From Flavobacterium beibuense (GTDB taxonomy: Bacteria > Bacteroidota > Bacteroidia > Flavobacteriales > Flavobacteriaceae): DNA of 64,000 nt. The stretch is taken from the NCBI RefSeq assembly GCF_004151245.1, contig NZ_JUIW01000008.1, positions 124,001 to 188,000 on the forward strand, written 5' to 3'. The position numbers were made by a program, and so were the translations under genes. The stretch's first letter is position 1. The number at the start of each line of letters is the position of its first letter. The notes beneath the pieces were generated by a model, which saw only the letters and a program-made list of their open reading frames with translations, did not search any database and was not told the origin of the DNA. This document shows, in pieces, positions 54,321 to 63,494 of the stretch.

Positions 54321-55505
54321 ATGAGTGTTGTCCAAAAAGCCGAAAGCTACGTTTTTAACTTATTCAAAGATAAACTATCTCCCGATTATATTTACCATAA
54401 TTTTAACCATACTTTACGTGTGGTAAACAATGCAAAGCTTATCGCTTCTGAGGAGGGAGTGGGGGGAGAAGATTTTGAAGTACTAGTACTTGCTGCGTGG
54501 ATGCACGATGCAGGTTATGTTATTAGTGATAACGAGCATGAAGAAGAAAGCTGTAAACTGGCGGTTGAATTCTTACGAGAAAACAACTATCCTGAAGATA
54601 GAATAAACCTTATAGAATCGCTGATTAGGGTAACTAAACTTGGGGTAGAGCCTCAAACACATCTTGAGAAAATAATTAAGGATGCCGACTGCTGTCATTT
54701 TGCGGATAAGAATTACTGTAATCTTTCCGAGCTTTTAAGGGCAGAATGGAAGCTTACCCACCATAAAGAGTTTACTGATATGGAATGGGCAACAGTTAAC
54801 AGGCATGTACTTTCTATAAAGCATCGCTTTTTTACCGATTATGCTCAAAAAAACCTGCAGCCTTTAAAGGAAAAAAATCTTGCTGATATACAGCTGGCTA
54901 TTGCTAAACTTGAAAAAGACAGTAAGAAAAGCTCTAAAGAAAAAATAAACAAAAAGAAGCTTGAAAAACTGGACAGGCCTGAAAGGGGTATTGATACCAT
55001 GTTTAGGATTACACTTAATAATCATACAAGACTGAGTGATATAGCAGACAGTAAGGCAAATATCCTTCTTTCTGTAAATGCGATTATTATTTCCATATCG
55101 CTTTCAACGCTTATCCCTAAGCTGGATAGTCCCAATAATGCACACCTTATTATACCAACACTGGTAATGATGCTTTTTTCGGTAGTTTCTATAGTTTTTG
55201 CTATTCTTTCTACCAGGCCAAAGGTTACCAGTGGTACTTTCACCAGAAAGGATATAGAAGATAAAAAAGTGAATCTTCTGTTCTTTGGTAATTTTTATAA
55301 AATGCCTTTAGGAGAATATGAGTGGGCAGTAAACGAAATGATGAAAGACAGGGATTATCTGTATAACTCCATGATAAAAGACCTGTATTTTCTGGGGCTT
55401 GTGCTCCACAGAAAATACAAGCTTTTACGTATTACCTATACTATTTTCATGATTGGTATAATAGTATCGGTAGCATTGTTTGTATATGCTTTTAAAATGA
55501 TGTAG
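54321..55505 (+). CDS. HD phosphohydrolase - PycTM (Pycsar effector-type) membrane protein
   Basis: The 394-residue protein has an HD domain in residues 1-200 with the metal ligands His30 (HNFNHTL), His62-Asp63 (MHDAGY) and Asp121 (KDADCC). A charged Lys-rich linker spans 198-220. The C-terminal DUF5706/PycTM domain (223-394) has the typical GIDTMFRITLNNHTRLSDIADSKAN lead-in (223-247) and three hydrophobic helices (about 246-266, 276-297, 370-392). PycTM domains are membrane effectors of cyclic-nucleotide defence. No cyclase gene is adjacent, so a defence role is unproven; HD could hydrolyse a nucleotide signal. It converges with the GAF gene. Confidence 0.85.
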   Translation: MSVVQKAESYVFNLFKDKLSPDYIYHNFNHTLRVVNNAKLIASEEGVGGEDFEVLVLAAWMHDAGYVISDNEHEEESCKLAVEFLRENNYPEDRINLIESLIRVTKLGVEPQTHLEKIIKDADCCHFADKNYCNLSELLRAEWKLTHHKEFTDMEWATVNRHVLSIKHRFFTDYAQKNLQPLKEKNLADIQLAIAKLEKDSKKSSKEKINKKKLEKLDRPERGIDTMFRITLNNHTRLSDIADSKANILLSVNAIIISISLSTLIPKLDSPNNAHLIIPTLVMMLFSVVSIVFAILSTRPKVTSGTFTRKDIEDKKVNLLFFGNFYKMPLGEYEWAVNEMMKDRDYLYNSMIKDLYFLGLVLHRKYKLLRITYTIFMIGIIVSVALFVYAFKMM

Positions 55506-55512
55506 CGTAAAG

Positions 55513-57882
55513 TTATTTCGTAGTCATTTCTTTTAAAAGGTCCTGATAGCTATAGGTTTCGGGATTTTCCGATTTATCGTATATAATCTCAACACGCAGA
55601 GCGCGTAGGCCTGTTACGCCCTGTAAGTCTTCAACCTCAAAGTTTTCAATAGAGGTGCCCAGCATATTTTTATGTTGCAGGTATTTTATATATCTTCTGT
55701 ACTCTGCCTCTTCCTGTTTTTGAGAATATACAATGGTAATTTTACCCTGTTGTGTTATTCTTTCCTGAGTGCCTTTAATGTACGATTTGTCGATACGTTT
55801 TTTTACAACCTCATATCTGGCATTGTAAGTTCCGTCCACATCAAAACGTTTTTCATCCATTCTGAAACGGATGGAGATAGGCACGCTGAATACCAGTATT
55901 AAAGAAGTAACATCCAGATCATAAGGCAGGGTAGGGCGAAGTTTGTAATACTCGTTTTCCATTTCGCACATAGCCTGTAGCTGCCATAACCTTAGGTTGT
56001 TAAGATATAATGGATTGTAGTTTAGCTTAGGAGCAATGGATGCACCTATGTAAAGGTTGTGTTCTACACCATCTGTTTTAAAACGCTCGTAATAATGAGG
56101 GAAGAACGATTGTGCTTCTGCCTGTTTTTTATCTAGTACTTCGGCCATTTTTTTATTGATAACCGATAAAGCGTCGTCAAAATCCTTACGGTTTTCATAC
56201 ACCATCTTAGCTTTACCGTCCAGGCTCTCAAAATATTCCGATATCTTATCGTGTATTTTGGTATTGGTGGTATCAAAATGCTGAAGTAGTACATGAATTT
56301 CATTAATGATGTATCCCTGCACTACAGCTTCGGTATCTGCTTTGAGTTCCTGTTTAAGGTCATCCTGCATTTTTTCAAGCTCATACATATGCTGCTCGAT
56401 CAGTGGAAGCTTTTCAATTTCGTTAATAAATCTGAACAGTACTGTTAGCTTTTCAATCTGGCGTATAAGGTCTTTTTCGGTAGACTGGTTACGGGCAGTT
56501 GAAGAGCCTTTAATGTCTATCTGTCCGTAAAGTGGATATACTTCTTTGAAGATGATTTCCTTAAAGGCAAGGTCAGGATTATTGCCTGCTTTAATGTGAG
56601 CTAAAGCTTCTTCCCTAAACTTCCAGTAAACACTATGGTGAATCGCAGTGTATTCCTTTTGGATAATGGCATCTATCTCATTCTGAAGCTCAGAATAATA
56701 TCTCTCCATGGTATCTGTAAGGAAAGGAAGTATATAGTGTAGCTTTATGGCATTAATACTGTTTAGTTCTCTTGGTTTTGAAGAAACCAGTTCAATAAAG
56801 CCAAGCATCTTATCATTTTTGATAATAGGGGCCAGTATACAGCTTTTTATTCCCTGTTCTAAAAGGCTGTCTGCAAATCGTGTATCTTCAGGTCTTTGCA
56901 GTTTGTATTCCTCAACGTCAGAAATAATAAATTCCCTTTTATCCTTCATCATTGTCTTAAGGGTGGAGTCACAAAAAAGATTATTACAGTTGATCTCTCT
57001 GCAATCTTTCAGTATAAAACTCTTCACTTCTTTAAAAGGAGCTAGGGTAAAAACATTATCTTCTTCATTTACTTCAGTAAAGCCGATTTTAAGATCAGGT
57101 ATTTTGTAAATAGACTTAAAAATGGCTTCTACATTGCCTTTTACTGTTTCTTTTAGTTCGTGAGGTTGTAACAGGTTTGTTTTTAGGTTTGATATGGCGT
57201 TTTCTACTGTAGCATCAAAAAGCGTAACGATACCAAACCCTCTGGAAATCCAGCTATGTGGCGGGAATTTCTCTTTCCACAGCTTCAGGTTATCATAATT
57301 GTCGGTTAGCAGATTGATGTCTTCCTGAGATAATGGGATTGCCTTCTCTGTAGGTATTATTTCAAGAAAATCAGCATTAATCAATATTCTATAGTGCTTC
57401 ATTATTCCGTCAGAATCAGGAATGTCGTAAAACAAAGGTTTGCTGAAATCAAGATTCTGTCCGTAATAAAAATTTAGGATAAGGCAACAGCAGAACACAT
57501 AGAACTGATGATCGTCAAAATTCCTTATCTGCATGCCAAAGTCCTTACCGGCATTTTTAAGTATCTTATCGAAACGTTCTGTATGATTAAATGTAATGTT
57601 GAAAAAAGGTATAGAAGCAGCCTTAATCTCATTATGTGTAAGGGCAGTTGGAAAAAGATCTGCCAACAGGTTTTTTATAAGTAATTTGTGCTTATCAAGT
57701 AAAGTTAGGTCGGTAATACCCTCTCGTAGCTCAGGAAAAGGCTCGGCATGTCTAAGTAATGCCTTGGCATAATCTGATCTGTAGTCTATATCAGACTCGG
57801 CAATTTCTTCCAGTTTTTCTAAGACTTTATGAAAGGAAATCTGAGCTGTTAAAGGGCTATTTTCATATTTTTCATCTTCCAT
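55513..57882 (-). CDS. Large GAF-domain protein of unknown function
   Basis: The 789-residue soluble protein has no signal peptide or transmembrane helix. A GAF-like segment lies about residues 240-390 (DSLLEQGIKSCILAPIIKNDKMLGFIELVSS is its clearest part). A helical, partly coiled-coil region follows at about 400-600 (TEKDLIRQIEKLTVLFRFINEIEKL; YELEKMQDDLKQELKADTEAV). The last 190 residues are of mixed type with no known motif. No output domain such as a kinase, cyclase or HTH is visible. A TAAATTTG box lies 24-31 bp upstream on the minus strand. It is 7 bp from the HD-PycTM gene, tail to tail. Confidence 0.7.
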   Translation of the reverse strand: MEDEKYENSPLTAQISFHKVLEKLEEIAESDIDYRSDYAKALLRHAEPFPELREGITDLTLLDKHKLLIKNLLADLFPTALTHNEIKAASIPFFNITFNHTERFDKILKNAGKDFGMQIRNFDDHQFYVFCCCLILNFYYGQNLDFSKPLFYDIPDSDGIMKHYRILINADFLEIIPTEKAIPLSQEDINLLTDNYDNLKLWKEKFPPHSWISRGFGIVTLFDATVENAISNLKTNLLQPHELKETVKGNVEAIFKSIYKIPDLKIGFTEVNEEDNVFTLAPFKEVKSFILKDCREINCNNLFCDSTLKTMMKDKREFIISDVEEYKLQRPEDTRFADSLLEQGIKSCILAPIIKNDKMLGFIELVSSKPRELNSINAIKLHYILPFLTDTMERYYSELQNEIDAIIQKEYTAIHHSVYWKFREEALAHIKAGNNPDLAFKEIIFKEVYPLYGQIDIKGSSTARNQSTEKDLIRQIEKLTVLFRFINEIEKLPLIEQHMYELEKMQDDLKQELKADTEAVVQGYIINEIHVLLQHFDTTNTKIHDKISEYFESLDGKAKMVYENRKDFDDALSVINKKMAEVLDKKQAEAQSFFPHYYERFKTDGVEHNLYIGASIAPKLNYNPLYLNNLRLWQLQAMCEMENEYYKLRPTLPYDLDVTSLILVFSVPISIRFRMDEKRFDVDGTYNARYEVVKKRIDKSYIKGTQERITQQGKITIVYSQKQEEAEYRRYIKYLQHKNMLGTSIENFEVEDLQGVTGLRALRVEIIYDKSENPETYSYQDLLKEMTTK

Positions 57883-57905
57883 TTTTAGCTAGGTATAAAG
57901 TACAT

Positions 57906-57913
57906 CAAATTTA
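57906..57913 (-). promoter_or_regulatory. TAnnTTTG box of the GAF gene
   Basis: On the minus strand TAAATTTG lies 24 bp before the ATG at 57882. The -33 element is not clear. Confidence 0.45.
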
Positions 57914-58011
57914 CAAAAAATTAAAACACGTTACACTAAACACGATGTTTAACATATTTTGCAACATTTTTCGGTTATTTTATGTTTATTTTGTAGTGTC
58001 TTTTAAGTTTT

Positions 58012-58899
58012 ATGAACCAAACGGTGCAAATTAATTTTCCTAACAACATTAATCTCGCTATAAAACGGGAAGACCTCCTTCACCCCCATATCTCAGGGAA
58101 TAAATTCAGGAAATTAAAATATAATATACTGGAAGCCAAGAGGCAGAATGCAGAGAGTTTGCTAACCTTTGGCGGAGCCTATTCCAATCACATAGCGGCA
58201 ACTGCTGCTGCGGGCAAAGAATATGGATTAAAAACCATTGGGGTTATAAGAGGAGAAGAACTTGCCGATAAGATAAAGAGCAATCCAACGCTTAGTTTTG
58301 CTGAGGACTGTGGTATGGAGTTTGTGTTCGTTTCACGCGAAGATTACAGGGAAAAGACAAAAGACGAATTTATTGGGGAGTTGAGAGAAAAGCTGGGTGA
58401 TTTTTATCTGGTGCCCGAAGGAGGAACTAATCAGCTTGCTGTTAAAGGATGTGAGGAAATATTGACGGATGGTGATGAGATGTTCGATTATATAGCCTGC
58501 GCGGTAGGTACGGGAGGAACCATTTCGGGTATAATAAATACTTCAAAACCCCATCAAAAAGTACTGGGTTTCCCTGCTTTAAAAGCTGATTTGTCAGTTG
58601 ATATTGCTAAATTTGCGCAGCAGGATAACTGGCTACTTGTTGCAGATTATTATTTTGGCGGATATGCAAAAGTCAATGAAGAGCTTGTTGCTTTTATAAA
58701 TGATTTTTATGCCAAAACAAATATTCCGTTAGACCCTGTGTATACAGGTAAGGCGGTTTTTGGCGTTATAGATTTAATAGAGAGAGGCTATTTTGCTGAT
58801 GATTCCCGTATTTTAATGATACACACCGGAGGATTGCAGGGAATAGCAGGAATGAATAAAGAATTACTAAAAAAAGGATTGCCCACGATTAAAACCTGA
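58012..58899 (+). CDS. PLP enzyme, ACC deaminase/D-cysteine desulfhydrase family
   Basis: The 295-residue fold-type II PLP protein has the likely cofactor Lys31 in SGNKFRKLKYN, the substrate loop TFGGAYSNHIAATAAAG and the glycine-rich phosphate loop CAVGTGGTISGI. The C-terminal HTGGLQGIAGM is typical. It may act as a D-cysteine desulfhydrase or on a related D-amino acid; the ACC deaminase activity cannot be told apart from it here. It overlaps the next gene by 3 bp (TGATG region). Confidence 0.88.
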   Translation: MNQTVQINFPNNINLAIKREDLLHPHISGNKFRKLKYNILEAKRQNAESLLTFGGAYSNHIAATAAAGKEYGLKTIGVIRGEELADKIKSNPTLSFAEDCGMEFVFVSREDYREKTKDEFIGELREKLGDFYLVPEGGTNQLAVKGCEEILTDGDEMFDYIACAVGTGGTISGIINTSKPHQKVLGFPALKADLSVDIAKFAQQDNWLLVADYYFGGYAKVNEELVAFINDFYAKTNIPLDPVYTGKAVFGVIDLIERGYFADDSRILMIHTGGLQGIAGMNKELLKKGLPTIKT

Positions 58900-59801
58900 T
58901 GCAGATGATAAAGAAAATTTTAGTTTTAGTGGTACTTGGTATTTTTGTAAGCTGCGGTTCTCACAAGTCGCGTATACAAACAACTAAAAACAGTACGGCA
59001 AAGCACAAAACAAAAAAAGACAAAAAGTCAAGATCTAAGAGCAGTACAGCCGACACAAGAACGCCTTCTAATAATAACAGCAGTTCTGGTAAAACCGAAA
59101 CACTTGTATCATCTTCTAAAACGGTAGTATATGCTGATGTGGTTAAAAACTATATCGCTCAGTTTGCACCTACAGCTATGGATAACATGAGACGCCACGG
59201 CATACCTGCCAGTATTACACTTGCTCAGGGTATATTAGAGTCTGGAGCTGGAAGAGGTACACTTTGTGTTAACGCTAATAATCACTTTGGTATAAAATGC
59301 CATAGCGACTGGGACGGAGATAAAGTATATCATGATGATGACGCAAAAGGCGAATGTTTCAGGAAATATGATGATCCTGCCGGATCTTATGAAGATCACT
59401 CTTTATTCCTGACAACAAGAGGAAGGTATGCATCGCTTTTCAAACTTGATGAAGACGATTATAAAGGCTGGGCACACGGGCTTAAGGCAGCCGGTTATGC
59501 AACCGATCCTAAATATCCGGCTAAACTTATCGATTTAATTGAGCGTTATGATCTAAATAGTTATGACGAGGAGGTTTTAGGTAAATCGCATAAAACAAGA
59601 AAAAGAGACAGGGACGAAGAGAAACAAAAAGAAGAAGCTGTTGTTAATGTTTCATCTTCAGGTAAAACCTATCAGGTAATGCAGGGAGATACCCTTTATT
59701 CTATTTCAAAAAAACATAATCTTACTGTAGACGAGCTTATGAAATTAAATAATCTTAGCTCTAACGCAATATCAATAGGACAGATTCTTAAAGTAAAATA
59801 A
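58899..59801 (+). CDS. Glucosaminidase-LysM lipoprotein (cell-wall hydrolase)
   Basis: The 300-residue protein has a lipobox with Cys19 (FVSCGSHK) and a Ser/Lys/Thr-rich linker to about residue 80. A glucosaminidase domain spans about 85-215 ([55 protein letters not shown]) with the likely catalytic Glu in ILESGAG. A LysM domain occupies about 254-300 ([23 protein letters not shown]). It would cut the glycan strand of peptidoglycan as an N-acetylglucosaminidase. It lies between the PLP gene and hemL in a tight run. Confidence 0.93.
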   Translation: MQMIKKILVLVVLGIFVSCGSHKSRIQTTKNSTAKHKTKKDKKSRSKSSTADTRTPSNNNSSSGKTETLVSSSKTVVYADVVKNYIAQFAPTAMDNMRRHGIPASITLAQGILESGAGRGTLCVNANNHFGIKCHSDWDGDKVYHDDDAKGECFRKYDDPAGSYEDHSLFLTTRGRYASLFKLDEDDYKGWAHGLKAAGYATDPKYPAKLIDLIERYDLNSYDEEVLGKSHKTRKRDRDEEKQKEEAVVNVSSSGKTYQVMQGDTLYSISKKHNLTVDELMKLNNLSSNAISIGQILKVK

Positions 59802-59805
59802 TAAC

Positions 59806-61092
59806 ATGTTATATCAAAGAAGCAGCCAGCTTTTTGCTGAAGCTGAAAAAGTTATTCCGGGCGGTGTGAACTCGCCCGTTCGTGCATTTAAATCGGTAGG
59901 AGGTACTCCAATATTTGTAAAAGAGGCAAAAGGAGCATATTTATATGATGAAGACGGTAACAGGCTGATAGATTATATTAACTCATGGGGACCTATGATT
60001 TTGGGCCATGCTTATGAGCCCGTTGTAAATGCTGTTATTGAGAAAGCTAAAAAAGGCACCTCTTTTGGTATGCCTACACAACTGGAAACAGAAATTGCTG
60101 CACTTGCAGTAAGCATGGTTCCTAATATAGATAAAATACGTTTTGTAAACTCGGGTACAGAGGCCTGTATGAGTGCAATACGACTTGCAAGAGGATATAC
60201 AGGACGTGATAAGATCATAAAGTTTGCAGGATGTTATCACGGTCATTCCGATTCTTTTCTTATACAGGCAGGTAGTGGCGCTGTAACTTTCGGTTCGCCT
60301 AACAGCCCGGGTGTAACTCAGGGTACGGCAAAAGATACCCTGCTTGCTACCTACAATGATTTACAGAATGTAAAGGATTTATTTGAAGCAAATAAAGACC
60401 AGATAGCTGCTATAATAATAGAACCTGTTGCGGGTAACATGGGGTGTATACCTCCTGCTGAAGGTTTTTTACAGGGGTTAAGAGAGATTTGTGATGCTAA
60501 TAGTTCTCTATTGATATTTGATGAGGTAATGACTGGTTTCCGTCTTGCTAAAGGCGGCGCTCAGGAGCTTTTTGATATCAAAGCCGATATTGTTGCTTTT
60601 GGTAAAGTAATTGGCGGAGGTCTTCCGGTAGGTGCTTTTGCTGCAAGAAATGAAATAATGAATTATTTAGCACCTGTAGGGCCAGTTTATCAGGCAGGTA
60701 CACTTTCGGGTAACCCATTAGCAATGGCTGCAGGTCTTGAAATGCTTAAAGCTTTAAATAATGATACTGATGTATTTAAAAGGCTTGAAGAAAAAACGGC
60801 TTATCTTGAAAAAGGTATCCGTGAAAAACTTACTGAAGCAGGTTTGGCTTATACGATCAACAGAAGATGCTCTATGATTTCTGTGCACTTTGATGCTAAT
60901 CCGGTAACCGATTTTAAAACTGCTTCAAACGGGGATAATGATACCTTTAAGAAGTTTTTCCACGGTTTGCTTAAAGAAGGGATTTATATAGCGCCTTCGG
61001 CTTATGAAACCTGGTTTATTACAGATGCCCTTTCTTATGAGGATCTGGATTTTACAATAAATGCTATAGGAAAAGTAGCAAAAGATCTATAA
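59806..61092 (+). CDS. hemL: Glutamate-1-semialdehyde 2,1-aminomutase
   Basis: The 428-residue protein begins [27 protein letters not shown], the classic HemL start. It has [37 protein letters not shown] and the PLP Lys267 in [16 protein letters not shown]. It converts glutamate 1-semialdehyde to 5-aminolevulinate in the C5 haem pathway. It is the last gene of the plus-strand run and is followed by a terminator. Confidence 0.97.
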   Translation: MLYQRSSQLFAEAEKVIPGGVNSPVRAFKSVGGTPIFVKEAKGAYLYDEDGNRLIDYINSWGPMILGHAYEPVVNAVIEKAKKGTSFGMPTQLETEIAALAVSMVPNIDKIRFVNSGTEACMSAIRLARGYTGRDKIIKFAGCYHGHSDSFLIQAGSGAVTFGSPNSPGVTQGTAKDTLLATYNDLQNVKDLFEANKDQIAAIIIEPVAGNMGCIPPAEGFLQGLREICDANSSLLIFDEVMTGFRLAKGGAQELFDIKADIVAFGKVIGGGLPVGAFAARNEIMNYLAPVGPVYQAGTLSGNPLAMAAGLEMLKALNNDTDVFKRLEEKTAYLEKGIREKLTEAGLAYTINRRCSMISVHFDANPVTDFKTASNGDNDTFKKFFHGLLKEGIYIAPSAYETWFITDALSYEDLDFTINAIGKVAKDL

Positions 61093-61094
61093 AT

Positions 61095-61122
61095 AAAAAG
61101 CTCCCTTTAAGGGAGCTTTTTT
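61095..61122. terminator. Terminator after hemL
   Basis: AAAAAGCTCCCTT (61095-61107) pairs with AAGGGAGCTTTTT (61109-61121) around a minimal loop, with a following T. It can also serve the minus-strand gene ending at 61143. Confidence 0.9.
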
Positions 61123-61142
61123 AATATTATGTTTTTATAATA

Positions 61143-61496
61143 TTAGTGGCTTAAAACTTTTAGTAAGCCCGGTGATGTAGCAAGTTTTTTGTTTTGCTCC
61201 GGAGTTAGCGTAGAATTTATTTTACTTTCAATAGACTCAGCTAAAATGTCTTTACGCTCTTGGCTTAAATCCATTGCAAGCAATTGGTGTTTGTTAGTGA
61301 ACAGGTTCATAAAAGCCTCTTCCTGAGTGCCTTCAAGTTCTACCACTTCTTTAAGTGCCTTTAAATCTTTTTGAGCGGCAACTTTGTAATTTTCCTGTTG
61401 CTGAGCAACTGCCTGGTTAGAAGCAGCTTTTTGCTGAGCAGTAGCGTTCACGCTAAAAGCAAGCATGATAACGAATAAAGCAATTATTTTTTTCAT
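61143..61496 (-). CDS. Small exported helical protein of unknown function
   Basis: The 117-residue protein has a signal peptide (about 1-21, NATAQ) and a Gln/Ala-rich, helical mature part (KAASNQAVAQQQENYKVAAQ; LKALKEVVELEGTQEEAFMNLF; TPEQNKKL). The LTPEQ motif near the end resembles Spy/CpxP-like chaperones, as does the next gene. The role is probably periplasmic. A good promoter precedes it. It is too short and diverged to assign with confidence. Confidence 0.7.
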   Translation of the reverse strand: MKKIIALFVIMLAFSVNATAQQKAASNQAVAQQQENYKVAAQKDLKALKEVVELEGTQEEAFMNLFTNKHQLLAMDLSQERKDILAESIESKINSTLTPEQNKKLATSPGLLKVLSH

Positions 61497-61530
61497 GATT
61501 TAACTGGTTTTTGTTTAGTGTTATGTACGC

Positions 61531-61560
61531 CAAATCTAATTAATTTATAAAACAACACAA
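61531..61560 (-). promoter_or_regulatory. Bacteroidota-type promoter
   Basis: On the minus strand TTG (61560-61558), a 19-nt spacer and TAGATTTG (61538-61531) match TTG-N17-19-TAnnTTTG, 35 bp before the start of the 117-aa gene. Confidence 0.7.
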
Positions 61561-61579
61561 AACTTTAACAGAAAAAAAA

Positions 61580-62011
61580 TTATCTCTTATTGCCTTTTTG
61601 ATATTTTTTACTTCTTTTTTCAAACTTATTCTTTTTTTCAGCTCTCATTTTTTCCCATTTTTCGTACTGATCTTTGGTAAGTATTTTTTTCATTTCTGCT
61701 TTTGTTGTAATCTGCTCATCCAGCATTTTGCTTTTCATTTCAAATTTCTGGTCATTAGTAAGCTTTTGTCCTGCTTCTCTGTTTTGTTTGCGCTCGGCCA
61801 TTGCGGTTTCAACTTTTTTATTTTTGTCCAAAAACAGTTTCTGTACATTGGCTTTTTGACTGTCATTCAAATCAAGTTCAAGAGTAAGTTTCTTTACCTG
61901 AAGTTCGGTGCGCTGTTCGGCAGTAAGTCTTTGTCTGTCTCCTCTTCCTCCGTGTTGTGCAAATACATTAAAACCAACTAGTAATACTGCTGTTAAAATC
62001 CATGTTTTCAT
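61580..62011 (-). CDS. Spy/CpxP-like periplasmic protein
   Basis: The 143-residue protein has a signal peptide (to about residue 18, NVFAQ) and a basic, all-helical mature part. LTAEQRTELQVKKLTLELDL and LTKDQYEKWEKM resemble the LTxxQ motifs of the Spy/CpxP family; such proteins act as periplasmic chaperones or metal/stress sensors. The C-terminus is very Lys-rich (KKNKFEKRSKKYQKGNKR). It is divergent from the copper-linked genes that follow. Confidence 0.8.
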   Translation of the reverse strand: MKTWILTAVLLVGFNVFAQHGGRGDRQRLTAEQRTELQVKKLTLELDLNDSQKANVQKLFLDKNKKVETAMAERKQNREAGQKLTNDQKFEMKSKMLDEQITTKAEMKKILTKDQYEKWEKMRAEKKNKFEKRSKKYQKGNKR

Positions 62012-62087
62012 AATCTTATTTTTTTAAGTTATATACCATTAAGACATTTTCAAAAAGAAAAAGTTTAAAATGGAGGAGAAAAATTTT

Positions 62088-62115
62088 TTAATGTAGGGTT
62101 TGGGCAGTACTTTTG
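62088..62115 (+). promoter_or_regulatory. Promoter immediately before the CNGKC protein
   Basis: TTA (62088-62090), a 17-nt spacer and TACTTTTG (62108-62115) fit the consensus. The GTG start is only 4 nt beyond the box, so the transcript may be leaderless. Confidence 0.6.
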
Positions 62116-62119
62116 CGCT

Positions 62120-62491
62120 GTGAAAAAACTAATAATCATATGCTGTTTGGTAATGCTGTTTAAGCCGTTAATGCCGGTTGCAGAATACATTATTAAATAT
62201 GATTATATAGCAAAGGAACTTTGTGAAAATAAAGCAAAGCCAGAGCTTCACTGTAACGGTAAATGTCACCTTATGAAAGAGCTTGCCAAAGCAGCTGAAG
62301 ATGAAAAACCGGCATCACAAAAGAAAAATTCACATCAGGAAACAGAGGTCTTATTCTGTCAGTCTTCATTAGAATTTGAATTTACTCCTTTTTATATAAA
62401 TACAGAAAAAGAAATATCGGTTATTTATACTAATCTGTATGTTTATTCCGGTTACTCTGCTGTATTTCATCCGCCCTCATTTATTTCTTAA
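62120..62491 (+). CDS. Small protein with CNGKC motif, upstream of MbnP/peroxidase genes
   Basis: The 123-residue protein starts with GTG (MKKLIIICCLVMLFKPLMPVAEYI), a hydrophobic N-terminus. The conserved-looking ELCENKAKPELHCNGKCHLMKEL (residues 33-55) has three cysteines, including CNGKC. The rest is acidic and then hydrophobic (FEFTPFYINTEKE). It may be inserted in or attached to the inner membrane with the Cys motif outside. It precedes the MbnP-like and di-haem peroxidase genes, so a metal-related role is plausible; no family is known to me. Confidence 0.65.
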   Translation: MKKLIIICCLVMLFKPLMPVAEYIIKYDYIAKELCENKAKPELHCNGKCHLMKELAKAAEDEKPASQKKNSHQETEVLFCQSSLEFEFTPFYINTEKEISVIYTNLYVYSGYSAVFHPPSFIS

Positions 62492-62619
62492 GACTTTATC
62501 AGGTAGTACTCTGCTGCCAAAATTATCTGTAACTGCTTTTTAGTGGCTACAGGTTATACTTGTGCGCATAATTAATTTTATGTGCCGGGAAACATATATA
62601 ATCTTAATAAATAAACACG

Positions 62620-63447
62620 ATGAAATTTCAGTTAAAAAATACAATAGCCGTATTGGCGTTTACTACCCTTTTTGTTTCATGCTCAAATGATGACGATTCT
62701 TCTTCTGTTGTTGAAGGTACAACAGGAGATGTCGAGCTTTACTTTGATAATGGTGTTGCAGGAGATGCACTTATTTTAGGTAATACTTACACTAACTCTA
62801 ATAATGAGAGCCTTACTATTAATCGTTTAAATTATATAGTAAGCAACATTGTACTTATAAAAGAAGATGGTACTGAATTTACTTACCCTAAAGAGGAAAG
62901 CTATTTTGTAATTAGTGAAGAAGGTGATTTGCTTACGGTTCATTTAGAAGGAGTTCCTGCAGGAGATTACACTAAAGTAAAATTTGGAATAGGAGTAGAT
63001 GAGCAACGTTATTTACAGGGAGAGAGTGAGCAGCAAAGCTTTTGGGATTTAGCTGCCCAGTATAACCTTACCTGGACATGGTCTACAGGATATCGTTTTA
63101 TCAACTTTGAAGGAACTTATACTTCACCGGCTGTTGAAGGTGAAAAAACATTCCAGGTGCATCAGGGAAGCAACTCAGCTATCGATAATTACAGGGAAGT
63201 TACTTTAACTCTGCCCACAACAGCAAGGGTAAGGGAGGATGAAATGCCTAATATACACTTAAAAACCGATGCTAATGTAATATTAGATGGTGTTAATAAA
63301 ATTAAACTGGCAGATAATATAAATGAAGCACAAACGGGTACTGCTATAATGGGAGGTGAAAATCTTATAAGTATTGCAGAAAACACGTTACAGATGTTTG
63401 CTGTAGATCACGTGCACAACGGTAGCCACACAGGTCACGGAGAATAA
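62620..63447 (+). CDS. MbnP-like copper-associated lipoprotein
   Basis: The 275-residue lipoprotein (Cys21 in FVSCSNDDD) has the MbnP family pattern: VELYFDNGVAGDALILGNTYTN near the N-terminus, LTINRLNYIVSNIVL, FGIGVDEQRY, WDLAAQYNLTWTWSTGYRF and YREVTLTLP. A His-rich end (DHVHNGSHTGHGE) closes the protein. In the studied methanotroph pair, the partner MbnH oxidises a tryptophan of MbnP to kynurenine, making a copper site. The peroxidase gene follows 47 bp later. Which Trp would be modified is not known. Confidence 0.88.
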   Translation: MKFQLKNTIAVLAFTTLFVSCSNDDDSSSVVEGTTGDVELYFDNGVAGDALILGNTYTNSNNESLTINRLNYIVSNIVLIKEDGTEFTYPKEESYFVISEEGDLLTVHLEGVPAGDYTKVKFGIGVDEQRYLQGESEQQSFWDLAAQYNLTWTWSTGYRFINFEGTYTSPAVEGEKTFQVHQGSNSAIDNYREVTLTLPTTARVREDEMPNIHLKTDANVILDGVNKIKLADNINEAQTGTAIMGGENLISIAENTLQMFAVDHVHNGSHTGHGE

Positions 63448-63494
63448 TTGATAATGCCCTGCTATATAATGTGGTGGGGCTTAATCTCTTTACT

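Noticed and set aside
54321..57882. Complete Pycsar or CBASS defence system
   Set aside because: Only the effector-type domain is visible; no adenylate/uridylate cyclase or CD-NTase gene is in the window.
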